Of a DNA stretch of 64,000 nucleotides, positions 49,850-60,177 are shown piece after piece (position 1 is the first letter of the stretch; every line of letters begins with the position of its first letter). This stretch comes from Gaiellales bacterium. GTDB lineage: Bacteria; Actinomycetota; Thermoleophilia; Gaiellales; JAICJC01. The notes beneath the pieces are model-generated. The model made no database searches. It saw only the letters and a list, made by a program, of their open reading frames with translations, and was not told where the DNA came from. The position numbers and the translations under genes were made by a program. The stretch is from contig DASUHM010000016.1 of assembly GCA_036273515.1 (NCBI GenBank), positions 37,032 through 101,031 on the forward strand, in the 5' to 3' direction.

Positions 49850-50614
49850 ATGACCGCCTGCGCGGTGCACCACACGTTCGCCGGGCCGGAGGAGGCCGGG
49901 GTCGTCGTGCTCTCCAACTCGCTCGGGACGACGCTCGAGATGTGGGAGCCGCAGGCCGCCGTCCTCGCCCGCGACCTGCGCGTCCTCCGCTACGACATGC
50001 GCGGCCACGGCCGCTCGCCCGTCCCCGAGACGCCCTACTCGATCGCCGACCTCGGCGCCGACCTGGTCGCGCTGCTCGACCGGCACGGCATCGAGCGCGC
50101 CTCGCTGTGCGGCGTGTCGCTGGGCGGGATGGTGTCGATGTGGGCCGCGGCGCATGCGCCGGAGCGGGTCGACAGGCTCGTCCTGTGCTCGACCTCCGCG
50201 ATCATGGGCCCGCCGGAGTCGTGGACGGAGCGGGCCGCGCTCGTCCGCCGCGAGGGCATGGCGGCGGTGGCCGACTCCGTCGTCGCCCGCTGGTTCACGC
50301 CGAGCTTCACGGCGGCGCGCCCGGACGTCGTCGCGGCGATCCGGGCTCAGCTGGCGTCGACGCCGCCCGAGGGCTACGCCGGCTGCTGCGAGGCGATCAA
50401 GGACATGGACCAGCGCCCCGTCCTGCCGTCGATCACGGCGCCGACGCTCGTGATCGCGGCCGGGGGCGATCCGTCGACCCCGCCCGCGCACGCCCGCACG
50501 ATCGCCGGGCTCATCCCGGGCGCGCGGCTCGAGGTGCTCGACCGCGGCGCCCATCTCGTGAACGTCGAGGAACCCGACCTGGTCACGCCGCTCATCGCGG
50601 CCCACCTGGGTTGA
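49850..50614 (+). CDS. Alpha/beta hydrolase, 3-oxoadipate enol-lactonase-like
   Basis: A 254-residue alpha/beta hydrolase. Oxyanion region LSNSLGTTLEMWEPQ is typical of PcaD. Nucleophile Ser is in GVSLGGMVS, acid Asp in AAGGDPSTPP, and His in RGAHLVNVEEP. It would open beta-ketoadipate enol-lactone, but no other pca gene is nearby, so a different ester or lactone is possible. Followed after 63 bp by the aldehyde dehydrogenase unit. Confidence 0.83.
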   Translation: MTACAVHHTFAGPEEAGVVVLSNSLGTTLEMWEPQAAVLARDLRVLRYDMRGHGRSPVPETPYSIADLGADLVALLDRHGIERASLCGVSLGGMVSMWAAAHAPERVDRLVLCSTSAIMGPPESWTERAALVRREGMAAVADSVVARWFTPSFTAARPDVVAAIRAQLASTPPEGYAGCCEAIKDMDQRPVLPSITAPTLVIAAGGDPSTPPAHARTIAGLIPGARLEVLDRGAHLVNVEEPDLVTPLIAAHLG

Positions 50615-50661
50615 GCTCAGGCGGGTCGCCGTGGCGGCTGCAGGCGCATCCCGTGCGATTT

Positions 50662-50674
50662 ATGGTAAAACCAT
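50662..50674. promoter_or_regulatory. GntR/FCD operator candidate, site 1
   Basis: ATGGTAAAACCAT is a perfect palindrome with 5-bp arms and a 3-bp centre; it fits the TNGTNNNACNA form of FadR-subfamily operators. It overlaps a TATGGT -10-like hexamer, 4 bp before the GTG at 50678. Confidence 0.55.
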
Positions 50675-50677
50675 TGG

Positions 50678-52159
50678 GTGTCCGTGCCCGGCTACCAGCT
50701 CTTCATCGGCGGCGAGTGGGTCGACGCCGTCTCCGGCGAGACGTTCGAGACGGTCGATCCGGCGACCGGCGCCGCGTGGGCGCGGGTGCCCGAGGCCGGC
50801 GCGGCCGACGTCGACGCCGCGGTCCGCGCCGCCCGGGCCGCGCTGGCCGATCCGGCCTGGGCCGACCTCACCCCCGGCGGACGGGGACGGCTGCTGCACC
50901 GGCTGGCCGACATCCTCCGCCGCGACGCCGAGGAGCTGGCGGTGCTCGAGAGCACCGACAACGGCAAGCTTCTGCGCGAGACGCGCGCCCAGACGGTTGC
51001 GATCGCCGATCACATCGACTACTTCGCCGGCGCCGCGGACAAGATCGAGGGCTCGGTCATCCCTTCGGGGAAGCCGAACTTCCTGGTCTACACGCAGCAC
51101 GTGCCGATCGGCGTGGTCGGACTGCTGCTGCCGTGGAACTCGCCGCTCTTCCTGACGATGTTCAAGCTCGCCCCGGCGCTTGCGGCCGGCTGCACGGTGG
51201 TCATCAAGCCGTCCGAGGCGACGCCGGTGACGACGCTCGAGCTCGGCCGGCGCATCGCCGAGGCGGGTTTCCCCGCCGGCGTCGTGAACGTCGTCACCGG
51301 CAGCGGCCCGGCGCCCGGCCAGGCCCTCACGGCCCATCCCGGCGTCGACAAGATCTCGTTCACCGGCTCGACCCGCACCGGGATCGCCGTCGCGAAGAGC
51401 GCCCTCGAGCACCTCGCGCCGACCGACCTCGAGCTGGGCGGCAAGTCGGCGAACATCGTCTTCGCCGATGCCGACCTGGAAGCCGCCGCCAACGGCGTGG
51501 TGGCGGGCATCTTCGCGGCCACCGGCCAGACCTGCATCGCCGGCTCGCGCCTGGTCGTGCACGAGGACGTGCGCGAGGCGCTGCTCGAGCGGCTTGTCGC
51601 CCGCGCCCGCACGATCAAGCTCGGCGACCCCAAGGATCCCGAGACCGAGATGGGCCCGATCGCCACCGAGGCCCAGCACGCGAAGATCGCGGCGATGGTC
51701 GGCGAGGCCGTCGCCGGCGGCGCCCGCGTGCTGGTCGGCGCCGGCAACGGGGTCACGCTGCCGGAGCAGGGCCGGTTCGCCGCGCCCACGATCCTCGTCG
51801 ACGTCGCGGCCGAGGCGACGATCGCCCAGGAGGAGGTGTTCGGGCCGGTGCTGGTCGTCCAGCCGTTCCGCGACGAGGACGAGGCGGTCGCGATCGCCAA
51901 CGGCACGGCCTACGGCCTCGCCGCGGGCCTGTGGACATCGGACGTGCGCCGCGCCCACCGCGTCGCCGGCCGCCTGCGGGCCGGCACCGTCTGGGTGAAC
52001 AGCTACCGGGTGCTCTCCTACGCGGTCCCGTTCGGCGGCTTCGGCCTCTCCGGGATCGGCCGCGAGAACGGGTTCGAGGCGATCAAGGGCTTCACCGAGA
52101 CGAAGTCGATCTGGGTCGAGCTCACCGGGGCGACGCGCGACCCGTTCGTGCTCGGCTGA
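50678..52159 (+). CDS. Aldehyde dehydrogenase
   Basis: NAD(P)-dependent ALDH of 493 residues. Catalytic Cys286 in GQTCIAGSR and general base Glu252 in LELGGKSANI; cofactor motif FTGSTRTGIAV. GTG at 50678, or the in-frame GTG at 50684, gives a normal N terminus ahead of GYQLFIGGEWVDA. It is followed after 3 nt by an AMP-forming CoA ligase, suggesting aldehyde to acid to acyl-CoA. Substrate unknown. Confidence 0.92.
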   Translation: MSVPGYQLFIGGEWVDAVSGETFETVDPATGAAWARVPEAGAADVDAAVRAARAALADPAWADLTPGGRGRLLHRLADILRRDAEELAVLESTDNGKLLRETRAQTVAIADHIDYFAGAADKIEGSVIPSGKPNFLVYTQHVPIGVVGLLLPWNSPLFLTMFKLAPALAAGCTVVIKPSEATPVTTLELGRRIAEAGFPAGVVNVVTGSGPAPGQALTAHPGVDKISFTGSTRTGIAVAKSALEHLAPTDLELGGKSANIVFADADLEAAANGVVAGIFAATGQTCIAGSRLVVHEDVREALLERLVARARTIKLGDPKDPETEMGPIATEAQHAKIAAMVGEAVAGGARVLVGAGNGVTLPEQGRFAAPTILVDVAAEATIAQEEVFGPVLVVQPFRDEDEAVAIANGTAYGLAAGLWTSDVRRAHRVAGRLRAGTVWVNSYRVLSYAVPFGGFGLSGIGRENGFEAIKGFTETKSIWVELTGATRDPFVLG

Positions 52160-52162
52160 CGG

Positions 52163-53605
52163 GTGAACTTCGCCCGCGACGTCGTCGACGCCGCGCCCGC
52201 GGACGCGACGGCGCTGATCGAGCTTGGCCGCGACGGGAGCCGGCGGGAGTGGACGTTCGCGGAGGTCTCGTGCGCGTCGGCCTGCCTGGCGGGGCGGCTG
52301 CGGCACGAGGGCGTCGAGCCGGGCGACGTCGTCATGACCCTGGTCGGCAACCGGTCGGAGTGGGCGCTCGCGCTCGTCGCCTGCTTCCGCATCGGCGCGG
52401 TCGTGCTGCCGTGCACCGAGCAGCTGCGGGCCGCCGACCTGCAGGCCCGGCTCGGCCTCATCCGGCCGAAGGTGGTCATCGCCGACGAGCGCAACCTGGG
52501 CGAGCTTGACCGTACCGCCGCCGGAGAGCAGGCGACGGTCATCGTCATCCCCGACCCGTCGCTCTACGCCGCCGAGCCGGCCGCGGCGGTCGAGCTCGAA
52601 GCGGAGGCGCCCGCGCTGATCGTCTTCACGAGCGGCACCACCGGCCGGCCGAAGGCGGCCGTGCATCCCCAGCGCTACCTGGCCGGGCAGGAGCTCATGG
52701 CCCGGGCCTGGCTGGGCGCCGAGGCCGGCGATGTGGTCTGGTGCACCGCGTCGTCGGGCTGGTCGAAGAGCGCCCGGAACGCCTTCGTCGCGCCGTGGCT
52801 GCGCGGCGCCGCGGGGCTCCTCCACGACGCCCGGTTCGACGCTGCCGAGCGGCTCGACGTGGTCGCGCGCGAGCGGGTGAACGTGCTCTGCATGTCGCCC
52901 ACCGAGTACCGGCTCGTCGCCAAGCGCGTCCCCATCCGCGCGCCCGCCTCGTTGCGCCGGCTCGTCGCCGCCGGCGAGGCGCTCGACGCCGAGACGCTCG
53001 AGCGCTGGCGCGCGGCGACCGGCCTCGCCATCCTCGACGGGTACGGCCAGACCGAGACGGCCCACCTGACGGCGCCGCCCGGGCCCGGCGAGACCCGCCC
53101 GGGCTCGATGGGCCGGCCGCTCCCCGGCGTGCGGATCTGGATCGAGGACGGCGAGCTCGTGGTCGACCCGGCCAGCGTGCCGACGTTCTTCACCGGCTAC
53201 CTGGGCGAGCCGGCGGCCGACCGCTCGCAGCCGTGGCGCACCGGCGACCGCGTCCGCCAGGACGACGACGGCTATCTGTACTTCGACAGCCGTACGGACG
53301 ACGTCATCATCTCGTCCGGCTACCGCATAGGCCCGTTCGAGGTCGAGTCCGTGCTCCAGTCGCACCCCGCCGTCGCCGAGGCCGCCGTCGTCGGCATGCC
53401 TGACCCCGACCGGGGCGAGATCGTCCGCGCCGTCGTCGTCCCCGCGCCCGGATACGCGCCGTCGGACGAGCTCGGCGCCCAGCTGCAGGAGCACGTCAAG
53501 CGGCTCACCGCCCCCTACAAGCATCCGCGCGTGGTCGAGTTCGCCCCCGAGCTGCCGCGGACGGCGAGCGGCAAGCTGCGCCGGGCGGCGCTTCGGAGTC
53601 GCTGA
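52163..53605 (+). CDS. AMP-dependent acyl-CoA synthetase
   Basis: Adenylate-forming ligase of 480 residues, shorter than acetyl-CoA synthetases. P-loop VFTSGTTGRPKAAVH; adenylation motif YGQTETAHLT; WRTGDRVRQDDDGY; catalytic Lys in LPRTASGKLRRAAL. Resembles medium-chain or aromatic acid ligases. GTG at 52163 is 3 nt after the aldehyde dehydrogenase stop. The regulator gene follows. Confidence 0.9.
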   Translation: MNFARDVVDAAPADATALIELGRDGSRREWTFAEVSCASACLAGRLRHEGVEPGDVVMTLVGNRSEWALALVACFRIGAVVLPCTEQLRAADLQARLGLIRPKVVIADERNLGELDRTAAGEQATVIVIPDPSLYAAEPAAAVELEAEAPALIVFTSGTTGRPKAAVHPQRYLAGQELMARAWLGAEAGDVVWCTASSGWSKSARNAFVAPWLRGAAGLLHDARFDAAERLDVVARERVNVLCMSPTEYRLVAKRVPIRAPASLRRLVAAGEALDAETLERWRAATGLAILDGYGQTETAHLTAPPGPGETRPGSMGRPLPGVRIWIEDGELVVDPASVPTFFTGYLGEPAADRSQPWRTGDRVRQDDDGYLYFDSRTDDVIISSGYRIGPFEVESVLQSHPAVAEAAVVGMPDPDRGEIVRAVVVPAPGYAPSDELGAQLQEHVKRLTAPYKHPRVVEFAPELPRTASGKLRRAALRSR

Positions 53606-53622
53606 ATGGTCTGGCCGCTAAC
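53606..53622. promoter_or_regulatory. GntR/FCD operator candidate, site 2
   Basis: ATGGTCTGGCCGCTAAC, starting 1 bp after the ligase stop and overlapping TAACCT (53619-53624), the probable -10 of the regulator gene, whose ATG is 6 nt beyond that hexamer. It matches site 3 at 15 of 17 positions, implying autoregulation. Confidence 0.5.
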
Positions 53623-53630
53623 CTCCGACG

Positions 53631-54350
53631 ATGGCCGCTGAGGCGCCCAGGACACGCCGCGCCCGTTCGTTCGACGAGGTGCTCGAGCAGCTGCGCGAGG
53701 CGATCCTCTCCGGCCGCATCCGGCCCGGCGACCGCCTGCCCGGCGAGCGCCAGCTGTGCGAGAGCTTCGGCGTCGGCCGGCCGACGCTGCGCGAGGCGCT
53801 GCGCTCGCTCGAGGCCACCGGCCTGATCGAGGTGCGCCCCGGCAAGGGCGGCGGGTCCTATGCCGTCACGCCTTCGGAGGCGACGGTCGGCGACGCCCTG
53901 GCCGCGCTCGTCAACCTGCGCGGCGCGTCGCTCGAGGACCTGGCGGAGTTCCGGGTCGACTTCGAGGGCGAGAACGCCGCGTGGGCGGCCCGTCGGGCCG
54001 ACGCCGGCGACATCTCCGCACTGGAAGCGCTCGTGGCCGAGGCCCGCGCCGCCGCGCAGAAGCGGGGCGCCCGCGGCGAGCTGGCGCGGATCGACGTGCG
54101 CTGGCACGAGGCGCTCGCACGTGCCACCAAGAATCGCCTGCGCATCGGCATCGCGCTCGGCATCCACGACGCCGTGCTGCGCCGTCACGAGGCGCTCGTG
54201 CGCCCGGCCGCCGCCGACGAGCACCTCACGACCACCATCCCCGACGACATCGCCGCCATCACCGCGGCGATCGCGGCCGGCGACGCCGAGGTCGCGCGGA
54301 CCCGCATGCGCGCCCACGTCGAGGCGTGGAACCGGCGCACGAACGGCTAG
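53631..54350 (+). CDS. GntR-family (FadR/FCD) transcriptional regulator
   Basis: A 239-residue regulator. The winged HTH (about 12-80) has LPGERQLCESFGVGRPTLREALRS as recognition region; the FCD ligand domain follows, with metal/ligand His residues probable in VRWHEAL and RRHEALV. ATG at 53631 is leaderless-like, 6 nt after TAACCT. Similar operators lie before its own gene, before the upstream aldehyde dehydrogenase and before pruA, so it is likely the local repressor. Ligand may be a pathway acid or CoA ester. Confidence 0.92.
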   Translation: MAAEAPRTRRARSFDEVLEQLREAILSGRIRPGDRLPGERQLCESFGVGRPTLREALRSLEATGLIEVRPGKGGGSYAVTPSEATVGDALAALVNLRGASLEDLAEFRVDFEGENAAWAARRADAGDISALEALVAEARAAAQKRGARGELARIDVRWHEALARATKNRLRIGIALGIHDAVLRRHEALVRPAAADEHLTTTIPDDIAAITAAIAAGDAEVARTRMRAHVEAWNRRTNG

Positions 54351-54359
54351 ATCCGGCGC

Positions 54360-54369
54360 GCCAATTGGC
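54360..54369. repeat. 10-bp palindrome between the regulator and pruA
   Basis: GCCAATTGGC at 54360-54369, just after the regulator stop; CAATTG recurs at 54385-54390. Possibly a second operator or part of the pruA promoter. Confidence 0.3.
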
Positions 54370-54423
54370 ACTCGTCACGGATGTCAATTGCCGAGGCATT
54401 TCGGCGAGCACGTCCGCCGTGTT

Positions 54424-54440
54424 ATGGTATGACCGCTAAC
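54424..54440. promoter_or_regulatory. GntR/FCD operator candidate, site 3
   Basis: ATGGTATGACCGCTAAC, overlapping a TATGGT -10-like hexamer at 54423-54428. The pruA start chosen (TTG 54468) is 28 bp further on, leaving room for a leader with a GAGGAG ribosome site. Confidence 0.5.
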
Positions 54441-54467
54441 GCCACCGCACCGCCCGAGGAGCCGCTT

Positions 54468-56101
<1,634 letters not shown>

Positions 56102-56105
<4 letters not shown>

Positions 56106-56548
56106 GCACGCCCTTCGCCAAGGTGCACCACATCTGCATCGCCGTCCACGACATCGACGCGGCGATCGCCTACTACGAGTCGGTCGGGATCGGCCCGTGG
56201 CATGACTACCCGCCGCTCGAGGAGTTCACGACGCTCGAGGTGCCGGACCCCGACGGATTCCGCAAGCTCCACTACCGCTACGCCTGGATCGGCGACTTCC
56301 AGCTCCAGCTCGTCCAGCCGGGCCCGGAGCCGACGCCGCAGCGGCGGTTCCTGGACGAGCACGGCGAGGGCGTCTTCCACGTCGGCTTCGAGGTGCCCGA
56401 CGCCGATGCGGCCGATGCGCAGGCGGCCGGGCTCGGCGTCGCGCCGCTGATGCGGGGACGCCGCGACAACGGCAGCGGTTTCACCTACTACGACACGGCC
56501 GACCGGGCCGGCGTGGTGCTCGAGATCCGCCAGAGCCCGCCGGCGTGA
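56102..56548 (+). CDS. VOC-family protein (methylmalonyl-CoA epimerase/glyoxalase-like)
   Basis: A 148-residue vicinal-oxygen-chelate protein with two beta-alpha-beta-beta-beta modules. Candidate metal ligands: His in KVHHICIAV, Gln in FQLQLVQP, His in GVFHVGFEV and Glu in VVLEIRQ. GTG at 56102 overlaps pruA by 4 nt. The first module resembles methylmalonyl-CoA epimerase, but no mutase gene is present, so the substrate is unknown. Confidence 0.8.
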
Positions 56549-57060
56549 CGGAGGCGGCCGCGAGCGCCTGGCAGGCCGAGCTCGCCCGTGCGCTGGCCGA
56601 GGGCGGCGTCGAGGCCGCAGCGTGGGTGCCGGACAAGCGGCTCGCGCCCGTCGCGGAGGCCCTGACCGCGCTCTCGGTGCCGGTGCGCACACTGACCCGC
56701 GAGGAGGAGTGCGTCGGCTGGGCGGCCGGCTACCGCGCCGCCGGCGGGACGCCGCTCGTGCTCATGCAGTGCTCCGGCCTGGGCAACTCGCTGAACGCGA
56801 TCGGGTCGCTGGTCGTCCCCTACGGGCTCGGCTTCCCGCTGATCCTTTCGATGCGCGGCGCCCTGGGCGAGCGAAACCCGGCCCAGATGGCCCTCGGCCG
56901 CACCGCCGTCCCCATGCTGGAGCTGCTCGGCATCCAGGCGTTCCGGCTGCGCCGGCCCCAGGATGTGGGGATGCTGGCGCGCGGCGCGCTCGGCGTGGCC
57001 GACGGCGCCCGCGAGCTTGCCCCGATCGTGCTCGAGCCCGAGCTGGACATGGCCCCGTGA
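56545..57060 (+). CDS. ThDP-dependent decarboxylase, Pyr-domain subunit (ComD/phosphonopyruvate decarboxylase alpha-like)
   Basis: A 171-residue protein equal to the N-terminal (Pyr) domain of ThDP enzymes. The conserved Glu that activates the cofactor is in TREEECVGWAAG, followed by LVLMQCSGLGNSLNAIGSL, which closely resembles sulfopyruvate and phosphonopyruvate decarboxylases. It needs the next protein to make an active site. GTG start overlaps the VOC stop by 4 nt. Confidence 0.82.
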   Translation: MTEAAASAWQAELARALAEGGVEAAAWVPDKRLAPVAEALTALSVPVRTLTREEECVGWAAGYRAAGGTPLVLMQCSGLGNSLNAIGSLVVPYGLGFPLILSMRGALGERNPAQMALGRTAVPMLELLGIQAFRLRRPQDVGMLARGALGVADGARELAPIVLEPELDMAP

Positions 57061-57599
57061 ACCCGACCGAGGCCGTCGCAGCACTGCTCCGCGCCCACCC
57101 CGACGCGCTCTTCGTCGCCTCGCTCGGCACGGCCACCTCGGCGCTTCGCTCGGCCAGCCATGACGGGCCGCACCTGTACATGGGCGGCTCGATGGGAAGC
57201 GCCCTGGCGGTGGCGATGGGCGTCGCCGAGAAGCGGCCCGACAGGAGCGTGGTCGCGGTGCTGGGCGACGGCGAGGGCGTCATGGGCGCCGGCTCGCTCT
57301 GGTCGCTCGCGGGTGTGCGGCCGGCCAACCTGCTGGCGGTCGTGCTCGTCGACGGCCACTACACGATCACCGGTGGCCAGCCGCTGGGCGTGCCGGCCGT
57401 GTTCGCCGATGTCGCCCGCACGCTCGGCCTGGCGGCCGACATGGCCGAGAGCGAGGCCGACGCGGAGCGGCTGGCGCGCGAGCTCGACCGGCCCGGTCTG
57501 CTCGAGATCCGCTACGGCGAGCGCACCTGGCCGGGACCGTCACCCTTCGTCGATGCTCCGGTCGTCCGGGCCCGGTTCGAGGCGGCCGCGACGCCGTGA
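57057..57599 (+). CDS. ThDP-dependent decarboxylase, PP-domain subunit (ComE-like)
   Basis: A 180-residue partner carrying the diphosphate-binding domain. The GDG motif is in AVLGDGEGVMGAGSL. The second half, normally LDN followed by Gly, reads LVDGHYTITGGQ: the metal-binding Asn is missing and the loop is one residue shorter. The enzyme may bind magnesium differently or be altered in function. GTG overlaps the alpha-like gene by 4 nt. Confidence 0.82.
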   Translation: MNPTEAVAALLRAHPDALFVASLGTATSALRSASHDGPHLYMGGSMGSALAVAMGVAEKRPDRSVVAVLGDGEGVMGAGSLWSLAGVRPANLLAVVLVDGHYTITGGQPLGVPAVFADVARTLGLAADMAESEADAERLARELDRPGLLEIRYGERTWPGPSPFVDAPVVRARFEAAATP

Positions 57600-58465
57600 T
57601 CCTCGTCACGGCCGCGACGGGCCAGGTCGGCCGCGAGGTCGTCCGCCGGCTGGCGGGCGCCGGGCCGGTGCGGGCGATGGTGCGCGACCGCGCGACGGCC
57701 GGCGACCTGGACGGCGCCGAGATCGCCGTCGCGAGCTTCGAGGACGCCGGTGCGATGGCGGCCGCCATGGCCGGCGCCGAGACGGCCTTTCTGGCCGGGC
57801 GTGACAGCCCGGACTACGTCGCCCAGCAGGAGCGGGCGATCGCCGCGGCCGCTTCCGCCGGCGTGCGCCATGTCGTCAAGCTCTCCGCTCTGGGCGCGCG
57901 GCCGGACTCCCCGGTCGAGCTGATGCGCGACCACCACGTCGTCGAGGAGCGCCTTCGGGTATCCGGCATGGCCTGGACGTTCCTACGCCCGCACCTCTAC
58001 ATGCAGAACCTGCTTCGATTCGCCGGGCCGGTGGCCGCCGACGGGCGGCTGGCCGCGCCGATGGGCGACGCCGGCTACCCGTTCGTGGACACCCGCGACG
58101 TCGCCGCCGCCGCGGCCGCCGTGCTGCGAGCGCCGGCCGGGCACGCCGGGCGCGCCCACGCGCTGACCGGGCCGCGGGCGGTCGGCTACGCCGAGATCGC
58201 CCGGCAGATGGGCGAGATCGTCGGCCGCGACGTCCGCTACGAGGCGCTCGCGCCGCAGCGGTTCCGGACCGACCTCGAGGCGGCAGGGATCCCGGCCTGG
58301 CGAGCGGCCGATCTGGCCGCCATCGCCTCCGCCTACACCGGGGCCGAGAACCGGCCCGCCGGCGGCGTCGCCGAGCTGATCGGCCGCCCGCCCAGGCCGA
58401 TCGAGCGGTTCCTCCAAGACCACCGCGCCGTCCTGCTCGCCGGCGCCTCGCGGAGCCACGCATGA
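57596..58465 (+). CDS. NmrA-like NAD(P)-binding protein
   Basis: Atypical short-chain dehydrogenase of 289 residues. Cofactor motif VTAATGQVGREVVRRL at the N terminus; VKLSALGA and TFLRPHLYMQNLL are typical of NmrA/HSCARG-like proteins, which often sense NADPH or act as reductases. The catalytic Tyr-x3-Lys is not clear. GTG at 57596 and stop both overlap neighbours by 4 nt. Confidence 0.82.
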   Translation: MILVTAATGQVGREVVRRLAGAGPVRAMVRDRATAGDLDGAEIAVASFEDAGAMAAAMAGAETAFLAGRDSPDYVAQQERAIAAAASAGVRHVVKLSALGARPDSPVELMRDHHVVEERLRVSGMAWTFLRPHLYMQNLLRFAGPVAADGRLAAPMGDAGYPFVDTRDVAAAAAAVLRAPAGHAGRAHALTGPRAVGYAEIARQMGEIVGRDVRYEALAPQRFRTDLEAAGIPAWRAADLAAIASAYTGAENRPAGGVAELIGRPPRPIERFLQDHRAVLLAGASRSHA

Positions 58466-59400
58466 GCGTCCGCTCCGGCGCCGAGCGGGCCGCCCGCGCG
58501 GCCATCCTGCGGGCGGCCGAGAGCGACCGGGTGGGAACCGTCGTCTCGCGCTACGGCATGCGGCTCGGCGCCCGCCGCTTCGTCCCGGCCGAGAACCTGG
58601 ACGAGATCGTCGCGGTGATGCGCGAGCTGAACCGCGAGGGCATGCGCGGCGTGACCGGCCTCTTCGACGACCACGCCCGCTCGGAGCTCGACGTCGCCCG
58701 CCACGAGGCCGAGTACGGCCGCCAGATCGACCGTCTCTCGGCCGAGGGGCTCAGGGCCAACGTGGCGCTGAAGCTGACCCACCTCGGCATCCACGTCTCC
58801 GACGAGCTCATGTTCCAGGCCACCCGGCGCCTGCTCGAACGGGCCGCCGGGCGCGGCATGCGCCTGCGCTTCGACATGGAGGAGAGCGCCCTCGTGCCGC
58901 AGACGCTCGAGCTCTACCGGCGCCTGCGCGCCGAGGGCGTCGACAACGTCGGCGTCGTGCTCCAGACCTACCTGCGCCGCTCCGAGCAGGATCTCGCCGA
59001 CCTGCTGCCGCTGGGCCTGAGCGTGCGGCTGGTCAAGGGCGCCTACCTCGAGGCCGGCTCCGTCGCCTACCCCGACAAGCGAGACGTCGACGCGGCGTAC
59101 GTGCGCATGCTGGAGCGCTGCCTGGCCGAGGCGGAGCACACGGCCCTCGCCACCCACGACTCACGGATCGTGGCCGCCGCCCGCGCCAGGATCGCCGCGG
59201 AAGGCGTCGCCCCCGAGCGGTACGAGTTCCAGATGCTCTACGGGATCGCGCTGCCGCTCCAGCGCGAGGTCGTCGGCGCCGGCTATCCGCTGCGGATCGC
59301 GGCCCCGTACGGGCCGACCTGGTTCACCTACCTGATGCGCAGGCTGGCCGAGCGGCCCGCCAACCTCGGCTTCTTCCTGCGAAACGCCGTCCGCCGCTAG
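58462..59400 (+). CDS. Proline dehydrogenase
   Basis: Monofunctional FAD proline dehydrogenase (PRODH) of 312 residues with a TIM barrel. Motifs: LKLTHLGI, RFDMEES, LQTYLRRSEQDL, RLVKGAYLE, ATHDSRIV, YEFQMLYGI and the substrate helix YLMRRLAERPANLGFF. ATG at 58462 overlaps the previous stop. With PruA it completes proline to glutamate conversion; the two enzymes are separate, unlike proteobacterial PutA. Confidence 0.94.
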   Translation: MSVRSGAERAARAAILRAAESDRVGTVVSRYGMRLGARRFVPAENLDEIVAVMRELNREGMRGVTGLFDDHARSELDVARHEAEYGRQIDRLSAEGLRANVALKLTHLGIHVSDELMFQATRRLLERAAGRGMRLRFDMEESALVPQTLELYRRLRAEGVDNVGVVLQTYLRRSEQDLADLLPLGLSVRLVKGAYLEAGSVAYPDKRDVDAAYVRMLERCLAEAEHTALATHDSRIVAAARARIAAEGVAPERYEFQMLYGIALPLQREVVGAGYPLRIAAPYGPTWFTYLMRRLAERPANLGFFLRNAVRR

Positions 59401-59406
59401 ATCGTT

Positions 59407-60087
59407 CTAGGCGGGCGTGGCGCGCGAGGCGTCGGTGAACTCGCGGAACTGGGCCGTCACGAGATACGCCGTCTGCTCGCCGATGTCGACGGCGTTGTCG
59501 CCGATCCGCTCCAGGCAGCGCGAGATCAGGATCGCCCGCAGGCCGACCTCGTGCGAGGGGGCGTCGTCGGCCAGCGAGAGGATCCGCTTGGAGAGGCCGT
59601 GGTTCGTCTGGTTGATGACCTGGTCCATGGCGAGCAGCGACTCGGCGCCGGCAAGGTCGCGGGCGCCGAACGAGCGCATCGCCTCGGCGATCATCGCGTG
59701 CGCCTGCCGGCCCATGGTCGAGAAGTCGGCCAGGAGCTCCGCCGGCAGCGGCGGGTCGGGCGGGATCAGCAGCGCGAGCTTGGCGATGTTCACGCACTGG
59801 TCGCCGATCCGCTCCAGGTGCAGGTTCACGTGGATCATCGAGAGGACGAGCCGCAGGTCGACGGCGACGGGCGCCTGCCGGGCCAGCAGCGACTCGATCG
59901 ACGACTCCACCTTGAGGTAGATGCTGTCGACCTCGTCGTCGCCGGCGATCACCTGCTGGGCGCGGCTGTCGTTGCCCGACTCCAGCACCTGCAGCACGAT
60001 CTCGAGCGACCGGCCGCACAGCCTGCCGGCGTCCTGCAGCAGGGCTTCGACCTCGTCCAGCTCGTGTTGGAACTCATCTCGTGGCAT
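59407..60087 (-). CDS. phoU: Phosphate transport system regulator PhoU
   Basis: A 226-residue protein with two PhoU three-helix repeats. Metal-binding segments are HLERIGDQCVNIAK and CLERIGDNAVDIGEQ. It adjusts Pst uptake and PhoR signalling. ATG at 60087 is chosen for the normal N terminus MPRDEFQHELDEVEA and a TATGCT 6 nt upstream. It is divergent from pstS rather than last in the pst operon. Confidence 0.94.
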   Translation of the reverse strand: MPRDEFQHELDEVEALLQDAGRLCGRSLEIVLQVLESGNDSRAQQVIAGDDEVDSIYLKVESSIESLLARQAPVAVDLRLVLSMIHVNLHLERIGDQCVNIAKLALLIPPDPPLPAELLADFSTMGRQAHAMIAEAMRSFGARDLAGAESLLAMDQVINQTNHGLSKRILSLADDAPSHEVGLRAILISRCLERIGDNAVDIGEQTAYLVTAQFREFTDASRATPA

Positions 60088-60093
60088 GGCCCG

Positions 60094-60099
60094 AGCATA
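60094..60099 (-). promoter_or_regulatory. -10 element of phoU
   Basis: TATGCT on the minus strand, 6 nt before the phoU ATG; no ribosome site. The PHO box is about 60 bp further upstream. Confidence 0.35.
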
Positions 60100-60160
60100 A
60101 GGGACGGGCGGGGACGTCCGCAGCCTCGCAAGGGTGCAGGAATGCCCGCTTATCCGACTC

Positions 60161-60177
60161 TTCACCACACATTCACC
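60161..60177 (+). promoter_or_regulatory. PHO box (PhoP direct repeat)
   Basis: TTCACC at 60161-60166 and again at 60172-60177 gives an 11-bp repeat period, matching the actinobacterial PhoP box of GTTCACC-like direct repeats. A degenerate third unit (TAACCC) follows at about 60184. It lies between phoU and pstS and should activate pst under phosphate starvation. Confidence 0.65.

Noticed and set aside
54381..54431. ATG codons at 54381 and 54429 as pruA starts
   Set aside because: 54381 would translate through the operator/promoter and lacks family-like residues; 54429 sits directly on the -10-like hexamer. TTG 54468 has a good GAGGAG ribosome site.
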